Positions 11,576 through 17,476 of a DNA stretch of 20,370 nucleotides are shown piece after piece. Numbering within the stretch: the stretch's first letter is position 1; each line of letters starts with the position of its first letter. A program made the translations under genes and the position numbers. Origin of the DNA: a virus; the IMG/VR virus record IMGVR_UViG_3300024346_000659, positions 1-20,370 of that record, one strand, 5' to 3'. Under the pieces are notes generated by a model, which saw only the letters and a list, made by a program, of their open reading frames with translations, searched no databases and was not told the DNA's origin.

Positions 11576-12014
11576 TAGCATTAAAATATCGGAGTTAAAG
11601 TTTGCAGAATATAATCCTCGCACAATATCAAAGAAGCAGTTTAAAGACCTAAAGAAAAGCCTCGAAGAGTTTGGTTTAGTAAACCCTATTGTAATTAATT
11701 CAAACGAGGATAGAAAGAATGTAATAATCGGAGGGCATCAAAGAGCCAGAGCATGGGAAGATTTAGGCAATGACCACATACTAACGTACGCAGTTAATTT
11801 GCCTATCGAGAAAGAAATGAAACTAAATCTTAGGCTAAATAAAAACGGTGGTAAGTTTGACGATGACCTACTGCTAAACTACTTTGATGAAGAGGTTTTA
11901 TTTGAGGTAGGGTTTACTGTAAACGATTTAAATATTAATATAGACAAGTACGAAGATAATACGCTTGAAGAGGCAACGAAAGACGTTTGCGAGTGTTGTG
12001 GTGCAAGTATATGA
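11565..12014 (+). CDS. ParB N-terminal-like (ParB/Srx superfamily) protein
   Basis: A 149-residue protein. It begins with IKISELKFAEYNPRTISKKQ (the 'L--NPR' start of ParB N-terminal domains), followed by LKKSLEEFGLVNPIVINS and IIGGHQRARAWEDLG. The GGHQRARA box (56-63) is the conserved nucleotide-binding motif; in cellular ParB it binds CTP, and in phage relatives it is often linked to DNA modification or nuclease activity. There is no ParB helix-turn-helix domain, so it is not a segregation protein. It ends in a small Cys cluster, CECCG (142-146). Lying between the Zn-ribbon and HNH genes, it may take part in DNA modification, transcription or packaging. Confidence 0.8.
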   Translation: MKIDSIKISELKFAEYNPRTISKKQFKDLKKSLEEFGLVNPIVINSNEDRKNVIIGGHQRARAWEDLGNDHILTYAVNLPIEKEMKLNLRLNKNGGKFDDDLLLNYFDEEVLFEVGFTVNDLNINIDKYEDNTLEEATKDVCECCGASI

Positions 12015-12274
12015 AAAAACACACTAAAATATATCTAGATTATTTCAGCTTTGATAGGTGCGATTTTATTCCTTGCGAAGTATGTGGTAATCCAGCAACA
12101 GACATTCACCACATAGATGCTAGAGGAATGGGGGGAAGTAAAACAAAAGACTACATTGAAAACTTACAAGCATTGTGTAGAGGTTGTCATATTGAGTACG
12201 GAGATATAACCGATTTAAAAGATATTTTAAAGAAGATACACTTAAAATATATGCAAGTATATGGAACAAAATAG
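12011..12274 (+). CDS. HNH endonuclease
   Basis: Start at ATG 12011, in ATGA overlap with the ParB-like gene. The 87-residue product has zinc-binding CEVC (Cys22, Cys25) and CRGC (Cys56, Cys59) around the HNH core: HHID (His33, His34), Asn51 in ENLQALC, and His60. This is a compact HNH nuclease without accessory domains. Sitting directly before terS/terL, it fits the HK97 gp74-type HNH proteins that work with terminase in cutting DNA during packaging. A homing endonuclease is less likely, because it is in frame with a tight operon and interrupts nothing. Confidence 0.85.
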   Translation: MKKHTKIYLDYFSFDRCDFIPCEVCGNPATDIHHIDARGMGGSKTKDYIENLQALCRGCHIEYGDITDLKDILKKIHLKYMQVYGTK

Positions 12275-12620
12275 AACAATAGTAGCTAAAGAGAGAATGC
12301 TTAAAGCGTTGGAGAAATCTCTGGGTATTGTATCAACGGCTTTAAAGATGACAGACCTATCTAGAACTAACTATTACAAGTGGCTCAAAGAAGATGAAGA
12401 GTTTGCATCTAGAGTAAAAGAGATAGAACAAATAGAGCATGATTTTATAAGGTCTAAGTATTACGAATGTATAAAGGATAAAGTGCCAAGCGTTGTAATT
12501 CACGCAGCCAAAACACAATTAGGATTAAGTGAGAAGCAGCAGATAGATGTAACTACGCAAGGTGATAAAATTAACAAAATAGAGATAGAAATTGTCCAGT
12601 CTAAAAATACAGACGAGTAA
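12261..12620 (+). CDS. terS: Terminase small subunit
   Basis: A 119-residue DNA-recognition subunit of the packaging motor. The N-terminal helix-turn-helix (about 8-45) reads KERMLKALEKSLGIVSTALK then MTDLSRTNYYKWLKEDEEF, the usual phBC6A51/TerS 'xALxxxxGNVSxAxxxxGxSRxTYYxWxxxDxxF' pattern. A helical oligomerisation region follows (EIEQIEHDFIRSKYYECIKD), then VPSVVIHAAKTQLGLSEKQQ and a C-terminal strand segment. It overlaps the HNH gene by 14 bases and terL by 29, as expected for a packaging operon. Confidence 0.88.
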   Translation: MEQNRTIVAKERMLKALEKSLGIVSTALKMTDLSRTNYYKWLKEDEEFASRVKEIEQIEHDFIRSKYYECIKDKVPSVVIHAAKTQLGLSEKQQIDVTTQGDKINKIEIEIVQSKNTDE

Positions 12621-13758
12621 CGTATTTGAGAGGAACTACAACGCACCTACTAAGCTGGTAGTCAATCAAGGTGGCACGCGAAGTGGGAAAACCTATTCAC
12701 TTTGTCAGTTGCTTATTGTCAAGGCTTTTGAGGAATCAGGTAAAAGGTTCAGCATCGTAAGGAAATCATTACCCAGTTTGAAGCTTTCGGTAATGAAAGA
12801 CTTTTTTGAGATACTTAATGCACATGGTTTATACGATGAAACAAAGCATAATAAATCAGACCACACTTATACGCTAAACGACAATACATTTGAGTTTATA
12901 TCTTTAGACCAGCCACAAAAGAAGAGGGGTGCTAAACGGCATTATCTATTTTGTAATGAAGCAAACGAATTAACGTGGGAAGATTTTTTTCAGCTGCTAG
13001 TAAGGACAGAGGAAAAGATATACATTGACTACAACCCATCTGAGACACATCATTGGCTATATGATAAAATACTCAATAGAGAGGACTGTACTTTTATCAA
13101 ATCAACGTACAAGGATAACCCATTCTTACCAGATGAGTTGGTTAAGGAGATTGAAAGACTACGAGAAACGGATGAGGACTACTGGAAGATATACGGATTG
13201 GGTGAGCGAGGTTTCTCAAAGTCTATTATATTTCCAAGGGTTGAGATGATGAGCAAAATACCAGAAGAGGCTACGCTTATATCTACGGGCTTGGACTTTG
13301 GATATACCAATGACCCTAGTTCTATGGTAGAGGTTTATGAATTAGAAGACAAATTAATATTTAACGAATTACTATATGAACGAGGACTCACTAACTCTGA
13401 CATTGCTAACCGAATGGATGCTTTCTGGACTGATAAGCGAAGAGTTGTATTTGCAGACAGTTCAGAGCCTAAGTCCATCGAAGAACTATATCGCTTAGGA
13501 TACAACGTAAAGCCTTGCGTAAAGGGTAGGGATTCGATTAACATAGGGATAGACCTACTAAAACGATTTAAGCTATGCGTAACGACCAAAAGCACAAACC
13601 TAATATCAGAGTTTAATGGCTACAAATGGCAAGAGGATAAGAACGGCTACCTACTTAATAAGCCAATAGATAATAACAATCACGGAATTGATGCTTTACG
13701 TTATGCCGTTACTATGGTCAAGAGTAAACCAAACGTAGGTAAATACTCTATTCGATAA
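12592..13758 (+). CDS. terL: Terminase large subunit (ATPase/nuclease)
   Basis: A 388-residue packaging motor. The ATPase domain has Walker A GGTRSGKT (27-34) and Walker B HYLFCNEANE (Glu123 catalytic), with DYNPS (146-150) as the coupling region. The C-terminal RNase H-like nuclease has its acidic residues in GLDFGYTNDP (Asp235), VVFADSSEP (Asp289) and NNHGIDALRYA (Asp367). Length and motifs are complete. The start is a TTG at 12592, 29 bases inside terS; no ATG or GTG lies between it and the conserved 'VFERNYN' segment, so a TTG start is the simplest reading. It is followed by tail genes, not by a portal gene, which is unusual. Confidence 0.93.
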   Translation: MSSLKIQTSNVFERNYNAPTKLVVNQGGTRSGKTYSLCQLLIVKAFEESGKRFSIVRKSLPSLKLSVMKDFFEILNAHGLYDETKHNKSDHTYTLNDNTFEFISLDQPQKKRGAKRHYLFCNEANELTWEDFFQLLVRTEEKIYIDYNPSETHHWLYDKILNREDCTFIKSTYKDNPFLPDELVKEIERLRETDEDYWKIYGLGERGFSKSIIFPRVEMMSKIPEEATLISTGLDFGYTNDPSSMVEVYELEDKLIFNELLYERGLTNSDIANRMDAFWTDKRRVVFADSSEPKSIEELYRLGYNVKPCVKGRDSINIGIDLLKRFKLCVTTKSTNLISEFNGYKWQEDKNGYLLNKPIDNNNHGIDALRYAVTMVKSKPNVGKYSIR

Positions 13759-13794
13759 ATTTTATACATAATTAACTTTTTACTATTTAATAAT

Positions 13795-14394
13795 ATGAAG
13801 CTGACAATACCGACAGATACGAGTGAGATTACTCTAGGGCAATTACAAAGGCTCACAGAAATAGAAGAGGCTGAACTTGGCAATCTGGAGAAGCAGAAAC
13901 AAACCATTGAGTTGCTAACTGGGGTTGATAGAGGAACACTTGATAGATTCCGTTTAAGCGATTTAGAGGGTGTTTACGACAAGCTTTTGTATTTATCCAA
14001 GCAAGACAATAGGCTTATTAAATTCGTTACGTTAGAGGGCGTTAAATACGGCTTTCATCCTAACCTATCAAATATTACTACTGGAGAGTTTGCAGACCTT
14101 GATACTTTCTGTAAGGATTTAAACAAGAACTTGCATTACATTATGGCAGTTCTTTACAGACCAGTAACAATAGACAAAGCTGGGAAGTACGATATAGAAC
14201 CATACAAAGGAACTGAGGCACGTGCTGAGTTGTTTAAAAACAAGTTACCAGCTAATGTAGTAAATGGTGCTATGGTTTTTTTTTGGACTTTAGGGAAAGA
14301 TTATTTGACAGATATTCTTCGGTCTTCATCGGAGGGCAAAGTTCACAAAAGCAACAAAGATTCAGTAAAAAGTGGGGATGGTACGCAATCCTGA
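13795..14394 (+). CDS. Tail assembly chaperone-like protein, short (zero-frame) form
   Basis: A 199-residue protein, first gene after terL with a 36-base gap. It opens with MKLTIPTDTSEITLGQLQRL and has a conserved-looking helical core (ELLTGVDRGTLDRFRLSDLE; GEFADLDTFCKDLNKNLHYI; MAVLYRPV) ending in AMVFFWTLGKDYL. A polar, low-complexity tail (SSSEGKVHKSNKDSVKSGDG) follows. I take it as the G-like tail assembly chaperone because a second overlapping frame follows (see 14283-14507), the usual gpG/gpGT arrangement, and tail completion genes follow in order. The family call is by architecture more than by motif. Confidence 0.65.
   Translation: MKLTIPTDTSEITLGQLQRLTEIEEAELGNLEKQKQTIELLTGVDRGTLDRFRLSDLEGVYDKLLYLSKQDNRLIKFVTLEGVKYGFHPNLSNITTGEFADLDTFCKDLNKNLHYIMAVLYRPVTIDKAGKYDIEPYKGTEARAELFKNKLPANVVNGAMVFFWTLGKDYLTDILRSSSEGKVHKSNKDSVKSGDGTQS
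14276..14284 (+). promoter_or_regulatory. Candidate -1 ribosomal frameshift site (T9)
   Basis: A run of nine T places the slippery heptamer T_TTT_TTT (14277-14283) in the correct zero-frame phase (codons TTT TTT at 14278-14283). The -1 frame is open from 14256 to the stop at 14507, so a slip here would fuse 163 zero-frame residues to 74 more. A weaker alternative is A_AAA_AGT near 14366-14372. Confidence 0.55.
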
Positions 14395-14507
14395 TGACAT
14401 TGGCAAACGATGATATTTTAAAGATAGATGAGGCAACCGAAATGAGTATAAACAAATGCTTTACCTATTTAACATATATAAAGGATAAAGAAAACGCAAA
14501 GAAATGA
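14283..14507 (+). CDS. Tail assembly chaperone C-terminal (-1 frame) extension
   Basis: This frame overlaps the short form by 112 bases and has no good start of its own before conserved sequence begins. The part FSKKWGWYAILMTLANDDIL then KIDEATEMSINKCFTYLTYI resembles the second half of tail-chaperone proteins in related phages ('KxGWYxxxxxLAxxDxxKxDExxxLxxxxCLxYLxYxK'). The GWY lies upstream of the only ATG (14394), so starting there would lose it. The likely product is a -1 fusion (join 13795..14283 with 14283..14507, 237 residues). It ends in ATGA overlap with the next tail gene. Alternatives: restart at ATG 14394 by TGATG coupling, or a homopolymer sequencing error splitting one gene. Confidence 0.6.
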   Translation: MDFRERLFDRYSSVFIGGQSSQKQQRFSKKWGWYAILMTLANDDILKIDEATEMSINKCFTYLTYIKDKENAKK

Positions 14508-14959
14508 AGTCATTTAAAAGCATAGTAGAGCAGTTCGAGAAAATATGTAACGCACATAAGCAACTTAACTCGTTTACGTTTGGAGATATATTTGAGGTAG
14601 ACCTATCCAATGAGGTAGACTTTGCAAAGGCTCATCTAATAGAGCAACCCTCTACAATCAACAATAGAGATTTTGTGTTTACGTTTGATTTGCTTGTAAT
14701 GGATTTAGTGGCAGCAGATGGTTCAAATGAAACCGATGTACTGAACAATACGTTTCTTATAATGGCTGATATATACAGAGAGTTCAAGAATGGACTCGGT
14801 AGGGGTACATCGCCTATTGATTCTCGAACTTACTCAATAAACGAGAGCGTATCATGTGAACCGTTTACAGACCGATTTGAGAACTTACTCGCTGGTTGGA
14901 AAGGAACTATTAGTATAACAGTCCCAAGTCATAATAACGCTTGTAATAGTCCTATATGA
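14504..14959 (+). CDS. Tail terminator / tail completion-like protein
   Basis: A 151-residue protein in ATGA overlap with the chaperone extension. It starts MKSFKSIVEQFEKICNAHKQ, then a beta-rich part (FTFGDIFEVDLS; NNRDFVFTFDLLVMDLVAAD) and the block SNETDVLNNTFLIMADIYRE. It closes with FENLLAGWKGTISITVP. This 'xFxLxVMDLVxxDxxNxTDVLxxT' pattern is one I link to a Bacteroidota phage protein in the tail-terminator slot. Alpha/beta content and location between chaperone and gp10-like genes support a ring protein at the head-proximal tail end. Function is inferred. Confidence 0.62.
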   Translation: MKSFKSIVEQFEKICNAHKQLNSFTFGDIFEVDLSNEVDFAKAHLIEQPSTINNRDFVFTFDLLVMDLVAADGSNETDVLNNTFLIMADIYREFKNGLGRGTSPIDSRTYSINESVSCEPFTDRFENLLAGWKGTISITVPSHNNACNSPI

Positions 14960-15486
14960 AGCTAGAACTAGAAGCAACACAGAAAGCCTTAAACAAGTTC
15001 GGCAAGGATGTTATAATTAAGGCAGCAACGTATCTAAAGACTAGAAAAAAAGGTTACGATACTGGAAAGCTATTTAAATCCTTGGATTATGATTTAGGTG
15101 TTGCAGCTAATTCTATAAGCCTTAAAATAAGAATGGAGGACTACGGTCTTGCGATCAATGAGGGTAGGGGTAAATCTGGAGGTGGCTCTGGTGTTTTATT
15201 CCCTAAGATATTGGAATGGGTTAAGCGTAAAGGATTACGACCTAGAAATAGCAAAGGGCAGTTTGAAGCATGGAGAAACAAGGAACAACAACAACGTGGT
15301 ATCGCCTACGTGGTTACAAGAAAGATACACCGATTTGGCTATAAGGGTACGCATTTCTTTGATGATGCTTTTGCACAAAGCTATAAGAAACTACCCAAAA
15401 AAATTACTAAAGCATTTGCTTTGGATTTAGAAAACTTTTTGAATTTTACAATAGACGAGATAAACAATGGCACTAACAGTAACTAG
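14956..15486 (+). CDS. HK97 gp10-like tail/neck completion protein
   Basis: A 176-residue basic protein, ATGA-coupled to the gene before. After a basic N-terminal helix comes DTGKLFKSLDYDLGVAANSI and the typical RMEDYGLAINEGRGKSGGGS glycine loop. Then FPKILEWVKRKGLRP and GIAYVVTRKIHRFGYKGTHF lead to FDDAF. Tyr/Gly pairs around 'Y-xxINEGR' and the 'RxIxxxGxxGTHFFDDAF' end match HK97 gp10/Gp10-like proteins that sit at the neck or tail-completion position. The next gene starts within its last 20 bases. Confidence 0.75.
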   Translation: MKLELEATQKALNKFGKDVIIKAATYLKTRKKGYDTGKLFKSLDYDLGVAANSISLKIRMEDYGLAINEGRGKSGGGSGVLFPKILEWVKRKGLRPRNSKGQFEAWRNKEQQQRGIAYVVTRKIHRFGYKGTHFFDDAFAQSYKKLPKKITKAFALDLENFLNFTIDEINNGTNSN

Positions 15487-17476
15487 ACCAAATTATTGGA
15501 CAATAACCTTAGATTCTACTGGAACTGGAACAGTATATAAATTTAAGTATGTGGTTTTTGCAACTTTTCCAAGTCCTATCGGAACAATACAATTAAAGCA
15601 ATCAAGAAACCCACAAGCAAAAGGGCATTTTGATATTGAAAAGTTGGTAAAGACTTATTTAAAGGTAACTCATAAACACGAGAATACTATTACTGGTAGC
15701 GTAGATTATGACTCATTACATTTGATGCCACAGAATACGACTGATGTAGGTACGGCATCAACTCCAGATATTGAGGATTATCCTATAAGTAAGAATAACA
15801 ATACTTTAATGGATGTTACATTTATTTGTTATGAAGAATATGCGACCACACCAAATGGTGAAGCAACTTTACAAGGCTCTCCCACAAGCGTTACTTACCC
15901 ATTTATAAACTACGCTAACGAGTGGGAGGATGAGAAGGAGTTAGATGTAGATTTGTTTAGCTTTCAATCCTCAGATGTTTTACTAACTAGCATATTTAAA
16001 TGGTCTGATTGGGGTTTTAATACTGTTTTAACACCACCTACTGGGTTACCATTAATAATGAGTATGAACATATTAAACACTCCTACTAATCAATTTAACA
16101 GAATAGTAACAGATAAATCTGGTCAGACTACGACACAACTTGCCGGTGTAAAATACAATTATATATATAAAATTGAAAACACAATAGGTGTTACAAATCT
16201 TCAAATTTTTGATGGCTCTGCATATTTAGATATTCCTTTTAATTTGGGTTGGAATGATTTTACATACACTTGTCAGTTAAATGGTTTTATTATTATGAAT
16301 GTGCAAGGCACAACTGATGGGAGAATTGATTTTTCCTACACTAAATCAGAGTATGGTGGCAACCTTGGAAAATTTTTAACAGAACTACCTTTGGATACTT
16401 TAAATGGTAATAATACTGCCAATAAAATCCCACACATAACTAGTTACAAAGATTATAAATTATTTAGTTGGTTAAATAAATTTACTAATTTTAATACTGA
16501 TGACGGAAAGTTAGTATATATGTTTTTCGATGATGTACCAATATTTCAATCAGTAATGGGTAATCTTATACCTACAAATTATGTAGGTACTATTCAGGTT
16601 GATAATAACGCAAATAATGGAGGGCATCTTCCAAGTACGGCAGATGAAGATGATGAGTACCTTTTGTTTGGTGGTGTTGGTGGTGCTAATGTGAAGAATA
16701 TAAAATATCCAGATAAAGGAGGGTATCAATTACTAGAATCATCAAATGTAAAATATTATACAGTTTATTATGCTGGTACAAGTACGTCAAACGATTCTTT
16801 TACAGAAGCTTCAGATATTAAAGCTGGGGATTTTATAAGAATAACCATTGGAGGGGGTATTGGAAATAATCAAATAGACTACACAACAATCGGTTCAATT
16901 AGCAATTCAGCTAACACAGAGTTTTACGCAACTGGCTCAACTACTGGTACTGGAGCGTATCAAAAAAAATATGGTAAACCAGCATCTAAAACATATTTAT
17001 TTGAGATTGCATCCGATACTAACTGCAATTCTACAAGGTTTAAGGAATATTCTTTAACATGGAAGAATAAGTACGGTACATGGGATTATTATATGTTTGA
17101 TGGTGAGCATACAGATGTAAGAAACTATAAAAGGGAAACAGATTACAGTAGGTTAGCTGGTGGATGGTCAGATGCTACTTTTACAATAGATTCATTTGAA
17201 AGAGGTAAAGTTCAAAAGGTAAACGGAACAAAGCAAACGACCATAAACACAAGATTTATTACTGATGAGTATAATGATTATTTTAATGGATTGCTTATGT
17301 CTAATGAAGTTCTTTTACTCTCACCAGTTAAAAAAGGTGATGATGATATTAAGCAAGTTCCTATTCCTATAAACATACAAGACACATCGCTTACGTTTAA
17401 AACAAATTTAAAGGATAAATTAGTTCAATACTCATTTACTTTTGAGTATGCTCACGATTTAAAGCAAAGGGTATAA
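15467..17476 (+). CDS. Large beta-rich tail structural protein
   Basis: A 669-residue protein with few charged helices and long beta-rich stretches. It begins TRPNYWTITLDSTGTGTVYK then FKYVVFATFPSPIGTIQLKQ and GHFDIEKLVKTYL. This opening (small strand, 'KxKYVxxxxxxxxGxIxLKQxxNxxxxGxFDIxKLVKxYL') is shared with proteins I know from Bacteroidota phage tail modules. The middle is Asn/Thr/Gly-rich like receptor-facing domains. The end contains TWKNKYGTWDYYMFDG and RFITDEYNDYFNGLLMSNEV, a distal-tail-like segment. It is probably a distal tail or baseplate-associated protein; which component is not determinable. TAATG-coupled to the next gene. Confidence 0.62.
   Translation: MALTVTRPNYWTITLDSTGTGTVYKFKYVVFATFPSPIGTIQLKQSRNPQAKGHFDIEKLVKTYLKVTHKHENTITGSVDYDSLHLMPQNTTDVGTASTPDIEDYPISKNNNTLMDVTFICYEEYATTPNGEATLQGSPTSVTYPFINYANEWEDEKELDVDLFSFQSSDVLLTSIFKWSDWGFNTVLTPPTGLPLIMSMNILNTPTNQFNRIVTDKSGQTTTQLAGVKYNYIYKIENTIGVTNLQIFDGSAYLDIPFNLGWNDFTYTCQLNGFIIMNVQGTTDGRIDFSYTKSEYGGNLGKFLTELPLDTLNGNNTANKIPHITSYKDYKLFSWLNKFTNFNTDDGKLVYMFFDDVPIFQSVMGNLIPTNYVGTIQVDNNANNGGHLPSTADEDDEYLLFGGVGGANVKNIKYPDKGGYQLLESSNVKYYTVYYAGTSTSNDSFTEASDIKAGDFIRITIGGGIGNNQIDYTTIGSISNSANTEFYATGSTTGTGAYQKKYGKPASKTYLFEIASDTNCNSTRFKEYSLTWKNKYGTWDYYMFDGEHTDVRNYKRETDYSRLAGGWSDATFTIDSFERGKVQKVNGTKQTTINTRFITDEYNDYFNGLLMSNEVLLLSPVKKGDDDIKQVPIPINIQDTSLTFKTNLKDKLVQYSFTFEYAHDLKQRV

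Noticed and set aside
11987-12010. Upstream TTG extension of the HNH gene
   Set aside because: ATG 12011 is in ATGA overlap with the ParB-like gene; the eight extra residues are a shadow of the Cys-rich end of that gene.
14394-14507. ATG at 14394 in TGATG overlap as start of a separate 37-residue gene
   Set aside because: It would leave out the conserved-looking KKWGWYAIL just upstream; frameshift fusion explains more. It remains an alternative.
15149-15430. 93-residue + strand ORF inside the gp10-like gene, and a 74-residue ORF inside terL (13025-13249)
   Set aside because: Both lie entirely within strongly supported genes in another frame and have arbitrary composition.
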